NCBI GenBank assembly: GCA_034359265.1
Contig: CP136896.1
Location: forward strand, 12,865,501 to 12,929,500
DNA: 64,000 bases
Reading direction: 5' to 3'
Source of the DNA: Canna indica
Lineage: Eukaryota; Streptophyta; Magnoliopsida; Zingiberales; Cannaceae
Positions 33,820 to 45,055 of this stretch are shown here, piece by piece; positions within the stretch are counted from its first letter, which is position 1; each line of letters begins with the position of its first letter. The notes below the pieces were generated by a model. That model was given only the letters and a program-made list of their open reading frames with translations. It was not told the origin of the DNA and did not search any database. The position numbers were made by a program, and so were the translations under genes.

Positions 33820-36745
33820 TCAAAACTGGCCTGCCCTAATATCTCTATCAAGTCTATCAGCATTGAGGGTACCAGGAAGCTCCCTGAAATCTTCATTGAA
33901 TATTGAGTATGCACTGCATCAAGCATTGGAGAAGCAAGAATGCATTATTGACCAAAAAATAAAAGTTTACTGAAAGAATTTAAGAAAATGAAAAATAAAT
34001 TAACTATGGATTTTCTGCTACTACACTTTTTTCCCCATTCCTAATATCTCCTGATAAACAACTTGAGTACAGCTTCATAATAAAATGTTGTTAATACAAA
34101 AGGTTTTAAAGAAGTTAGGGCCTTTTAATCTACAGTAGTAATAAAAACTCCTGTAGAATGAGATTTACCAACTTTCATTTTCTACCTGAAATTGTAATTC
34201 AGGATTTAAACCATCTTGCCAGTTTTTGTATGCTAACTGTTAGCCTATCGATTACTGAATCATTGGCAATAGCTTATGATAGTTTATACAAGGAATTCCA
34301 AATTGGAAGTTACCTCTAGTGTTTAATTGAAATAGATGTGCTGAAGTTATGTAGATTTTAGAATAATAGTTAATGAATAAAAGCTGATACGTTGGAAAGA
34401 AATAGCAAGATACCTGAAAGGCTAAAACTTCTTAATTTTGTTCTTAAGATGCAAACTCAACAGTAAATTCTCAAGGCCTCAGAAAGAAACCAATTAGAAA
34501 GAATTACTAAAATGTACCTTGCATCACCTTGCTGTCTCTTTCCAAGATTTAGAAGAATAATAAAAAATCCAGTGCCAAGTATCTGCATATGAATCTGCTG
34601 TCAGTTCAGAAATGAAATCCTCCATGCATATACTTAATAACTATGATTTCAGTTTGTCTTTCTTTTTTGGCAGGGATGACAAGTAACAAATGACAAGCTC
34701 CGGCATATATATTCTTCTTCTCATCTTTAATCTGTATCTCTCGATTAGAGAAAGCAATAGTTTGCTTAAAGAAAATAGAAAATGCATGCAACAAATTGTA
34801 GTGAAAATTGTTAAGAGGGACAATTATATTACCTAGAAAATACTCATGTGAGCGGCATACAGAGAAGATGAACAAAAAAAAGCTGTTTAATTTCAATTTT
34901 TTAACTAATGCTCCACTCACCTCAAATTATTTCACATTTTCAGAAAATAATTTATGCCCCAACTGGCTTAAAAAATAAAATACTTACGTAGATAGGTCCT
35001 ATACCCCATTTCTGAGCAACTGGAGCTAATGAGAACCATATAAGGATACCAAACCATGCCTTCAGACTGATAGAGAAAATTGCCATCAAGAGGATGTCTA
35101 TGAAATGGAAAAGAATATATATGATATTATGATCTGCTTATTTATCTTCCAAAGGAAACAACTTTTCAATATGCACATACCAGGCAATCTCAACTTCTCA
35201 TGAAGAAATAAGAAAATTCTCTTCTTCAACCAGTTTGTTGACTGTGGGATTCTAAATTTCTGAAGCCAAATAGAGACAATGTTAAATGATAACAATTATA
35301 ACATTTTTCTTTCTTCTAGATCATTAAGGAAAAAATCTTAATCTAAGGTACACTAACCAAATCTTCATCATCGTCATCATCCGCCTCCTGAAGATACCTA
35401 GCAGGAGGCTTAGGAACAACAGCTACTATTAGAGAATCTGGAAAGTATAAATACTGTCAAGCATATTGTACCCAAATAAAAATTTCTTTTGTACTTCAAG
35501 TTTCCTGAACACCTTGCCTTAATAGATCAAAAGAATAGTAATTTAAAAGTTAAGCTAAGAATCTTCAAATCAAATATACAAGCACATAACATGTACCAAG
35601 AATCAAATTCTACTAGCTAATGCTGGCTTGTTTTGTTTTATAATGACTTTGATCCCCCTCATGGCTTGCATGAAGTCCTTTATCTATAGGAGCATGAATA
35701 ACAGCTATTGACATTGAAGCAGACCCCATAGTTTGATTTATCACGAGTCATGACTATGATGATGATTAACAACCTAGGGGCAAGGTATACATTGCTGGAG
35801 GTTTTTGTTTCCTAATACAAATAGAAAACAACTTTATGGAAATATATATATATATATATATATATATTTTGTATATGCAATAGAAGCTAAAAGCAAGAGG
35901 CTCCTACCTTGCATCCATCAACAGACAGCTATTGAAAGATATTAGAAAATAGGGTCAACTTCTAAATCTATCTTGGCCTTATTTCTTTCTCGAAAAGCTT
36001 TAGTTTGACAAATCCATCTGAAAATTTAGTAACTGGTTTCAATCTTATCCACTGTTAATTATTTAGTCTTGTTGACATGATTCTTTACCTATTAGTCCTT
36101 TTAGCAAAGGATGTGGCTACAACATCACTGGTTGGCACTTGTGAAACTGTTAACTAACTAATCAGCAAAAACCTTAAACCTCATTCCGATTGCCATTTTA
36201 GGACTTTCTTGTACTAACCAATCTATCATCTTCCCAAATATCCTAATTCATAAGCCAAAGCAATTGATTTCCCCCCATAGCAACTTGCAACATATGCACA
36301 AAAAATAATTGATCTTTATGAAAACTAACACAAATCTTAAGCGAAGCACCAATTATAACAACCCGAACAAGCGGAGAAGCAAGCATACCACCATTTTGTA
36401 GCCTGATGAGAGCATCACCATCATTGTCATTCTTCTCTTTCCTCTCCTGAAGAGTCTTCCCTTTCAGAACAAGCTTCAACCGCTCCTCCGGCAGCCGAAA
36501 TTCCGCAGCAACCAGTCTCCTTAGGTCCTTGATCTGATGAAGCAGACAGACTAAACCATGACAGGAATCAAAGAACCAGCAAAAATTTCCGAGATCACAG
36601 GGTTGGAATCGGGGTAAACAATTGGGCATAGGGTTTTGATAGATCAACCGACCTTAATGGTGCCGGGAACTCGGAGCCTGGTGGGGCGGGCGGGGCCGAT
36701 GGTTTTGAGGGTAATCTCGACCGTATCCGACTCTTCTCCAGCCAT
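33820..36745 (-). CDS. Ubiquitin-like / SAYSvFN-domain membrane protein (SAYSD1-like)
   Basis: Seven exons join in phase to 221 codons plus stop: 36745-36653, 36533-36389, 35437-35358, 35259-35181, 35097-34988, 34582-34518, 33913-33820, all with GT-AG introns. Residues 1-80 form a ubiquitin-like fold (VEITLKTIG..., IKDLRRLVAAEF, ERLKLVLKGKTL). An acidic run EADDDDDEDL lies at 97-106. Residues 134-155 and about 164-186 are hydrophobic, probably membrane-embedded, and SAYSIFNEDFRELPGTLNA (191-209) is the signature that names the SAYSvFN domain. The human SAYSD1 is an ER translocon-associated protein linked to UFM1-dependent quality control of stalled ribosomes; plant members add the N-terminal ubiquitin-like domain, and the same role here is inference. 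The start is the first ATG after a GC-rich leader. No damage seen. Confidence 0.93.
35845..35868. repeat. AT dinucleotide microsatellite in intron
   Basis: About 12 AT units in intron 2 of the SAYSvFN gene. Confidence 0.9.
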
Positions 36746-37792
36746 TGCTTGCAGCTTGACGGTCGCCGCCGCCGGACGATGACCTGACCTCCGTTTGGAT
36801 CTCTACAAAATAAGACGACAAATTTATTGAAAATAAAGGACCAAAGTCACCAAAACATGACTAACAGTTTCATATTGGTCCTCTAGTTTTAATGTTTTAT
36901 AAATATAGCCCTTTTAATTTGTTTTTCCTTATTTCACCTTTGTAATGTGAACTATATTTATTTCTTAAAAAAAATATACACGCATCATCCTAAAATCCAG
37001 TGTGCCATCTTCATGATTTCTAAAATTTGTATGACATTGATGTCCTTAACTTCTACTAGGTCCTCTTAATAAAATTAATAAAATGTACTATGATATGATA
37101 TCAATCTTTTTTTAATCAAAAAAGAAAATTGAGGGGCTATTATTTGGTCTTTCTTCTCTTATTCAATTTGAACTCAATGTCACATCATTCTTAGTTGTTA
37201 GCTTACTTCATTACTTTATTGTTGCTTACCTGAAACATTAAAATTAGTAATGAATGGACTCAAGTGAGAAATAATTTGATATAATATATATTTTATGAGC
37301 AGAGACAAAGGCGTAATTAAGTTGTAATAGTTTGTTTGTGTTTGATATTTGTAACACTATTATTATCTGTTTAATGGATGTTTATTTATGCTACTATTGT
37401 TTATTTTCATTTTAGTTTCTTTTGATGGATGTAAAGTTATGTTATTATTGTATAGGGTCCCAGTTTAGTTTTTTTTTAATAACATTAGTTTATGGATGGA
37501 TGTAGTTTATATTATTATTGTTCATGCATAATTTAGTTTTTTTTCGTCTAGTTATGGGTAGTGGTCTTGGCAGAAGATTAGGTGAGAAAATTAGGCGTAA
37601 TTGAACAACCAATATAGATAAAACGTTGTGTGAACATTTTAGAAAAAATGGTTATCGAGGGACATAAGAGTGAAAATAAGAGGTTTTAAAATTATTCTTA
37701 AAGTTCAACGAGTGGTGAACAAGGTAAAACGATAGTCTATCAAAGTGGACTAAAGTAATGGACGTGATAAAAAGCAATGGGTTCAGATGGGA
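36746..37792. other. Upstream region of the SAYSvFN gene
   Basis: Should contain its promoter. Three loose 55-60-bp repeats, each with ATGGATG..TATT-ATTGTT..CATAATTTAGTTTTTTT wording, occur at 37372-37550. A short MGSGLGRRLGEKIRRN-like reading starts near 37555 but stops at once. No confident gene. Confidence 0.4.
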
Positions 37793-38028
37793 TAGGACTG
37801 ATAATTTTTGACACGACACGATAATCCAACACGATATGACACGGAGTTATGCGGATTCGGATTTAGCTAAACGTGTGTTTTGATTAAACGGGTTCAACCC
37901 GGATTAACACGATTAAATAATTGTGTTAATCCGGGTTGAACCCGTGTAACATGTATAAACACGATTAAATTCATTTAACTAAATGTGTTTAATTGTGTTA
38001 CTGAACTTATTTAATCCATTTACTTGTT

Positions 38029-38069
<41 letters not shown>

Positions 38070-38397
38070 ATAATAAAAAGTAAAATATTAGGATGTTGGA
38101 TATGTTTTATTATTAATAGTCTTTCTAATGTATTTAATTTTTAATTTAAGTAGCTTTCATTCTGTTCACTATTGAAATTATATTTATCGTGTTGTATCGT
38201 GTAGGTGTAGACATGTACACGTTTAGACACGTTTACTTAAATGAGTTAAGTGTGTCATGTCGTGTCAACCCGAGAATAAAAGGGTCGGGTTTGGGTTTGC
38301 ATATTCGGACACATTTAATAAATAGGTCGGGTTTCAATTTAGCCTTTTACAACACGAGACATGTTTAAACACGACACGACACAGATTGTCACCCCTA
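37793..38397. mobile_element. hAT-like MITE (605 bp)
   Basis: Inverted ends TAGGACTGATAATTTTTGACA / TAGGGGTGACAATCTG, each followed by ACACGACACG-type words, and exact 8-bp duplications AGATGGGA at 37785-37792 and 38398-38405. No coding capacity. A TA dinucleotide run of about 15 units lies near 38035-38065. Confidence 0.88.
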
Positions 38398-39249
38398 AGA
38401 TGGGATGATTAAAAAAAGGTATGTCACACCCCAAACCCGGTATGATCGGCCAGGATACGCCACGTACCCCAAAGCCTAACCCAACTCAACAAAACAACAA
38501 CAACCTGAACAGTGAAAGATTTTTTTTTGGAAAGAATAGACATGACACCACGAATCAAACCAAACCAAAACTCAATATGAACACATTGAACAAGTTTATT
38601 AAAAGGGAATTCAATAAATAAACAAGACTCCTCAAATAAAAATAAAATGTGAAAATCACGACCCAAGTCAACATGACTCAACAACTCAAAGAGACACTAA
38701 AATGACTCAGGTATCCTCCTCGATCACAACATGTCACGAGACCCGCGGCCCTGCCGCCACCAGCCGCGCTACTGCACCCCGGTACCTCTTTGATCTAACT
38801 CAGGTGCTGAAAAACAATATAAATGAGGGGTAAGTCCAACTAGGACTTAGTGAGTAGATCAGTCCTCAATTCACGAAATCAATCATCATGCATAAAAATA
38901 CAAAATAACCGATATAAATAACGTAACAACAATGTCAGAAGAAATCAGCAATAATATATACATAGCTTTATGCATGAAATCAACATTCGTCAACAAGTAT
39001 AATATATCTTTTTTTTTAAATGACGGTCAAACATCAATAACACATCCGCTACCCTACTCATATCCACAACAATAAGTATAAGCATCCATCAATAGTTATA
39101 AACATATCCACAACAATAAAATAGGATGAATGCAACACCTCAATCATATGCATGCAATGCAATACCCCAATCATATGCATGCTCTCCGGACCTGTCGGTC
39201 CCATATAACCACATAGGGTAGGTAGATGGGTGGCCGCTGAACTACCACC

Positions 39250-39460
39250 CAGCTCAGTGCCATCTCTTTGGGGCATGCCCTCCCCTCACTGGCACTGACT
39301 CTTCCAAGCTGGCCTATTGGGGCATACGTTCCCCTCACCTGCTCGGGTCTCCGGACTGTCTCTTTGGGGTATGATCTCCTCTAACCAGTCGGACTTCCGG
39401 AATAAGGCCAACACTGTCTCTTTGGGGCATACCCTCCCCTCACCAGCGAGGCTTTCGGAA
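39250..39460. repeat. Imperfect tandem repeat CTCTTTGGGGCAT...CTCCCCTCAC
   Basis: Four diverged units of roughly 50-65 bp inside the solo LTR, each with TTGGGGnATnC followed by CTCCcCTcACC. They produce mirrored short open frames on both strands. Confidence 0.75.
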
Positions 39461-40129
39461 AATGCAACAAGCACATCACAATACCACACACGCAAGTATG
39501 CAAGTATATAAGTATGAACAATATGTGCTATCAACAAGTAATAAAAGGTATGTCAAGTGCATACCTCATCCTCCACCTCCTCTTGTTATACATCACAATC
39601 ACATACCGCTATATATGTATAAATAGTGCTCATAAATCATAAATGCTCAGTACAAATAAATAATCATAAAATAAAATTATAGCACTATAAGAAAAGATGC
39701 ACGTGTATCAAGAAAGCGGTGCAAAAAGAAACTCCAATTATAAATCAATGAATTCGAACATGATAAAACAACTCATCATAGAAATCACTGATCTAGGGTA
39801 AAATTCACCTCATTAACTACTATATTCATGAATCATCTCAGATTGAATCATAAAAATATATAAAATATGATTTTTCAGCTTGTTACACAAAATGAGGTGA
39901 CACCTCGGCTACTATTTTCAAAATCTGAAGGTCTGATGGAAAAATAGACCTCACCGATGAATCTGGAACGTCGATAAGTGAAAATTCATATATGACATGA
40001 ATATTTTTGCTAACTTTAAAGCCTCCAAATAATTGTTTAGAATAATAAAAGAATGCCTTAATTTATTTAATAAATAACCGTTATGAATGAATGTAACGGT
40101 GTTACGATCAATAAACTAGCAATGAAGTC

Positions 40130-40640
40130 TCGGCCCTTCATCTAAACAGGATCACATCACAACCTTCTATCTAACCTAATGCAATCACAGCCCTCTATTT
40201 AACATGATGCAATCTCAGCCTTACATCTAGCCAGATGCAATTTCTGCCCTCCATCTACATGATGAAATCGATCATAGCATTACATCTAATCAAATGCAAC
40301 CACAGCCCTCCATCTAACCAGATGCAATCACAACCCTCCATCTACATGATACGATCACATCCTTTCATCTAACCAGATGCAATCACAGCCCTTCCTCTAA
40401 TCAGATGCAATCACAGCCCTTCATCTAACCTGATGCAATCTCAACCTTCCATCTAACCAGATGAAATCTCAGCCTTACATCTAACATGATGCATCCACAG
40501 CCTTACATCTATCCTGATGCAATCTCATCCCTCCATCTACATGATGCAATCTAAGTCTTACATCTACACAAGATCAAATCCCAGCCCTTCATCTCAACCA
40601 ATTCAATCCAACCATTCATCTTACCCAAATCAATCTCAAC
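40130..40640. repeat. Minisatellite of about 28 bp inside the solo LTR
   Basis: Diverged units CATCTAACCAGATGCAATCA followed by CAGCCCTC repeat roughly seventeen times. Some units lack ACC-AG (CATCTACATGATGCAATC). There is no counterpart in the solo LTR at 1610-3958. Confidence 0.88.
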
Positions 40641-40679
40641 CCTCCATTTAACTCACCCCTTAGGTCATCTTCCTCCTCT

Positions 40680-40975
40680 CCTCCCCAACCCAGCCGCCGC
40701 CGCCCCTACTCCGGCCACCGCCGGGCCGCCCGAGTCGCTGGCACTAATGCCAGCACCAATGCAAGTGCCTGTCGACACCCCGCCTCCCCGCCGCCACCAC
40801 GCGACGGTGGCAGCGCCTCGCATAGCTGCCTACGCGTGGCAGCGATGCCATGCGGGGCGCCGCTGCTCGCTGGGTGCCGCTGTCGTCGCGGCGCCTCCTC
40901 CGACACCCATTACCGCAGCGCCTCGCCGGGAGCCGCCTCCTGGCGCGACCGGCGCCTGCCGGTAGTGAAGAGGAA
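40680..40975. other. GC-rich island inside the solo LTR
   Basis: CG-rich stretch giving overlapping frames on both strands (40836-41417 plus; 40744-41064 minus) biased to Ala, Arg and Pro. It corresponds by position to the GC-rich block of the first solo LTR and is best read as retroelement promoter/leader DNA. Confidence 0.5.
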
Positions 40976-41684
40976 GGGGGTAGAGAAGAGAAAAAAGAAG
41001 AAGAAAAAAAGAGAGAAAGAAAATAATATTTTATTCCAAAAGAGGGGTAAACAACATGATTCAATTAAGAAACGATCGATTCGACTTCCGATCCGATACG
41101 AGAAAATGCGTCAAAAATCGACGAAAACCCCAAAACATAAAAACAACGACATGAATCAAGAATTGGAGAAAAGAAGGCTTAAATCCACTCACCAGAAGGA
41201 GAGAAAATGGAAAAAAAAAGACGCGCAGGATCTTCCCCGATCGACACCGACGAACCCGCGAAAATTCGGCTCCTCCTCCTCCTCCTCCTCGACAGCGCCC
41301 TCTCTCTCCTCTCTCTTTACCTCGGATGGCGTGCGACACAAAACCCCTAGCTTCACACCCCAGGGTCTAATTTATAGACACCGATTGGGTCCAAATGACC
41401 AAAATACCCCTACCTAAGCTATCCGATTTAAACAGCCCATAACTCATTCGATCTAACTCCGATTCGAGATCCGATTGCACCGCCAAAATCGCCTCGAGAC
41501 GCTCTATCACTCTAGCATACTAAATCATAGAGATAAGACAGATAAAATTTCTTTTAATTTTTCTACATTAAATACTTACTCGGGTCTAATCCCGAAGCTT
41601 CCTGCCAATCCGCGCTAATTAGGGCCCATAGTCTCCTACTCTATAATAAAATATTATTATTAAGATTTTGGATATTACAAGGTA

Positions 41685-42124
41685 TATCATAATTGATAAC
41701 ATACAACAAGTTGTCACCAATTATGCTATCTACATTTGGCACCTATAAGTGACATATGTAATGCAACTGTGTTTTAACTTTTCATATATAGTAACAAAGT
41801 ATAATCATTAAAGCATTGTTTTACTATTTTACAATTGAACAAAAGGATCACATAGCTGGAAATAATATAAATAAAGAATTCAAAAAGTTTGAAAGACTAT
41901 AAAGGATATTTAGCAAGGAGATCATGCAAATAGTCATAGTGGTCATTCTAAATTAACGAGGATCTGTTGGAATTTTTAGAAGCGCAACCACAACACTAAA
42001 GGGCCACTACATTTTCATAGAAATGATGGGTGCTAATATGAAAACTACTATTAGCGGTTTGAAGGAAATGACAACTCAAATGACATAAATGTCAAAAAAG
42101 ATGTCCAAATCAAGCAAACCACCT
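41685..42124. other. Unclassified spacer between solo LTR and copia fragment
   Basis: A loose reading near 42010-42120 (ANMKTTISGLKEMTTQMT) runs into the copia fragment but is not recognised. No intact frame. Confidence 0.35.
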
Positions 42125-42935
42125 AAGGGATCTTCATCAATCAAGCTAAGTACACAAAGGAGCTCATCAAAAGATTTGGAATGAATGAAGCCAAGATAGC
42201 TTCTACGCCTATGAGCTCATCAATCAAGCTTGACAAAGATGAAGAGGGGATTAAAGTGGATGAAAAATGATATCGAGGTATGATCGGTAGTCTCCTTTAC
42301 TTAATCGCAAGTAGACCCGATATCATGTTTAACGTATGTTTATGTGCTAGGTTTCAATCGTGTCCTAAGATGTCTCATTTAAGCGCGGTAAAATGTATAT
42401 TGAGATATCTAAAGGGTACGGTTGACTTAGGATTATGGTATACATGTCATGCATCATTTGATTTAATCAGTTTTTCAAACGCTGATTTTGCCGGATGTAA
42501 GGTAGATAGGAAAAGCACTAGTGGGTGTTGTCAATTCTTAGGAGCGAGTCTTGTTTCTTGATTATCAAAGAAACAAAATTCGGTTGCGCTTTCAACTACC
42601 GAAGCGGAATACATCGCCGCGGCTAGTTGTTGTGTGCAAGTCCTTTGGATGAAACAAATCCTTTTAGACTATGGACTTAGGTATTCTTGCATACCTATAT
42701 ATTGTGATAACACTAGTGCAATTAATTTAACCAAAAATCCTATCTTATATTCTAGCACTAAGCATATTGATTTTAGACATTATTTTCTTAGGGATAATGT
42801 AGCTAGGGGAAATATATATGTAAAATTTGTATCCATCGATAAACAACTTATCGATATATTTACAAAACCCTTAGTTGAAGAGAGTTTCACAAACTTAAGG
42901 ATGCAACTAGGAATTTGTGCTTTACCTTGTGATTA
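42125..42935 (+). pseudogene. Ty1/copia RT C-terminus and RNase H
   Basis: In one frame: YTKELIKRFGMNEAKIA, MIGSLLYLIASRPDIMF, AVKCILRYLKGTVDLGLWY, RKSTSGCCQFLG, LSTTEAEYIAAASC, CDNTSAINLTKNP, TKHIDFRHYFLRD and the C-terminus DIFTKPLVEESF. These are the standard copia RNase H landmarks, and LPCD ends the frame at 42935. Only two stops interrupt it: TGA at 42268-42270 and TGA at 42559-42561, the latter in place of the invariant Trp of SW-SKKQ. The rest of pol is missing. Confidence 0.93.
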
Positions 42936-43455
42936 AAGAAAATTTTACAAGATTTCAAAACTTGCATTTTATAAAAGTGTTATCACACTTATGTATTGCT
43001 CTGTAGTGGGGCTTTGCGACCTATTGATGTTTCCCTTCTATATGCTTACATTGATGGGAAGGTCTATAGTGGTAGATGATACTTGGTTTTTGTGGCTTTC
43101 TCGATTTTTTTTTACTTTATGATGAAATCTCATTAATTGTACATTGATTCTTACCCTTTTTAATTGATGTCAAAAGGGGGAGAAAAAGAAAGGTCACACT
43201 TGATTTTCACGAAATACATATAGGTAGTGTGAGTTTTATAGTTAAGGGCAAGAGATATAGTTAGGGGGAGTTAAAAATGACATATACAATGGTAGGGGGA
43301 GCATAGGTCAAGTTATAGATAATTTGAACATGCACATTGATAGGGGGAGCATAGGTTGAGTTATAAGAAGTTGAATGCCTTAACTCAAACTCACAAATGC
43401 TGGTAATTTTCTTAAAATTTAATGTTATGTTTGTCATCATCATGAAGGGGGAGAT

Positions 43456-44902
43456 TGTTGGCTTAAGGGTCTCTTTTAAGCCTCGATCTTTATTTTGATT
43501 ATAACAAACATGTATTTAATCCAAGTGTGTAGTTTTGAGTTCAGGTTGAGGTTGCGATATGCATGCCTAATCCGTTCAAACGAGACGACGGAAAAGATCG
43601 TCAAAGAATGGAAGAAGAAATCATTGAAGAAAGGCTCCGGATTAAGTCAAGAAGATTCAATGTAATATGTCCCTAGAATAGTTTATCCCAAGCCTAAAAT
43701 GTAAGGTTATCCAAGTTGAAATTTGGTAACCAAACCCTTAGAGTTGGCATGTAAAAATACAAGGAATTAATCATCCTCGACCTAGGATCGATCGACCGAT
43801 CGGTCGACCGATCAAGGCAATAAAATGGCAATGTAGCCCATTCGCCCGACTGGTCGATCGGAGATCGCAAGAAATTGGCAAAAGCCATTCAGTCGATCGA
43901 ATGTAGTGAAGGGCAAATTGCTGGGCTGCGTCGGTCGACCAGTTGGTCGACTGATAAAGGCAAAAATTTGGCAAAAAGGTAGCGGTCGACCGACCTAAAG
44001 ATGGCCTCTATCGCGTGATTCGCTGCAGTAACTCGGTCGAGCGACGGGTCAACTGAATGTCGAAAGAAATGTTGGCGGTCGACCCGTCGGTCGACCGACC
44101 TCTCTCAGCTACAGTTGTTGGACCTGGCAATCGATCCGTCGGTCGACCAACTGATCGACCGGCCTTACGACCGAATGGCTCCAACGGTCGATTTTTTATT
44201 CGTTGAACGACCGTTCGGCTGAGGGGTTATAAATATCACTCACCAAACTTCATTAAACACTTTTGCAAAACTTATTTGAGCATTAAAAGTGAGTCTTAAA
44301 GCCTTCATACGAGCTACACCTGCGCGCACCTCTCTGCTCCCAGTTTCGACTTCATCATGCGCTTATCTCTTCTCTTCAACTTTGCTGCGTTCACTGAAGT
44401 CTTCTTCCAATTGCAAGTTGAAGACGCGAAGGCGGTGGAAAGAAGCTTGAGTCCAATTCTTTCTTCACTAGCTCTTTCCCAAAGTTTGTAATTTATTGAA
44501 TCTTGTTTTTTTGTTAAGATAGCTTGCTAGGTGTGCTAGGAAACACTTAGGGTAAACTTTGTAGAAGTGTGTTTTGCTTAGGTGAATAGGATTGAGGTAT
44601 TCTCCAAGTGAGAGAGAAAGGTGTCCTTAAGTGTATTCAAAGGGAAACGTACATTCTATAAAGTAGTATTTAGAAATCCTTGGTAAAGAGCCAAGGTATT
44701 GGAGTAGGCGGTTGGCCGAACCACTATAAATTGATTTGTTTGCATTGGTCTTTAATTGCTTTCATTAATGTGATTGAATTATGATCATATCATTCTTTAA
44801 AGAACAATTCCATTAAGCTAAGACAAAATTAAGTTAAAAGAAATTTAAATAGGGGATTGACACTATTTAACCCCCCATTCTAGTGTCAAGGTCCATCCAA
44901 CA
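43456..44902 (+). repeat. 3' LTR of the truncated SIRE-type element
   Basis: Begins TGTTGGCTTAAG after a polypurine tract and ends CCATCCAACA, 6-bp inverted tips TGTTGG/CCAACA. Its middle (43790-44170) is a dense array of GGTCGACCG / CGATCGACC palindromic words. The region around 44620-44720 (AGAGCCAAGGTATTGGAGTAGG) is shared with the other SIRE-type LTRs. Confidence 0.85.
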
Positions 44903-45055
44903 ACAAGTTCAGGTTAAAAAAATATAAACTAAGTTGCTGACTAGGTTGCCACGTCAGCAACTAACGGGGCGATTAACAGCAAGTAGACGAGAGGTTAGAA
45001 TTGATGTTAATTCGTAAGTACAGATTATAATTGATGCAAATTAAAAGGTGGGATA
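44903..45055. mobile_element. Left piece of a MULE terminal region split by a SIRE-type insertion
   Basis: TTGCTGACTAGGTTGCCACGTCAGCAA followed by TAACGGG and GGTGGGATA resembles 60393-60465 (TGCTGACTAAGC, CCACGTCAGCA, TAACGGTGGGATAG). The continuation GATTTGTTAATTTCG lies at 52940 onward, beyond the retroelement. Confidence 0.6.

Larger units (their letters stand above)
38422..41679 (+). mobile_element. Solo LTR (3,258 bp), probable Ty3/gypsy Tekay/Del chromovirus
   Basis: It starts TGTCACACCCC, ends TATTACA, and is flanked by exact 5-bp duplications AGGTA (38417-38421 and 41680-41684). No internal domain is attached. It shares segment order with the solo LTR at 1610-3958, including the conserved block near 39970-40040, and likewise has a GC-rich island (40680-40970). 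TGTCACACCCC is the characteristic start of Tekay-type LTRs; the clade call is inference. It sits only 16 bases from the second duplication of the hAT MITE. Confidence 0.87.
42125..44902 (+). mobile_element. 3' part of a SIRE-type Ty1/copia retrotransposon (5' truncated)
   Basis: It holds the end of RT, RNase H, a purine-rich tract (GAAGGGGGAGA, about 43444-43454) and a 3' LTR of 1,447 bp (43456-44902, TGTTGGC...CCAACA). The 5' side starts abruptly within pol at about 42125, so the element is truncated. The LTR start and the TCGA-rich LTR core ally it with the complete element at 45056-52935. Confidence 0.85.

Noticed and set aside
39250..40640. CRISPR-like regular repeats
   Set aside because: Units are contiguous and diverged with no unique spacers, and the DNA is clearly plant nuclear.
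40706..41417. GC-rich open frames, up to 193 codons
   Set aside because: Same situation in the second solo LTR; compositional, and the plus frame runs into simple Lys/Glu and Ser runs.
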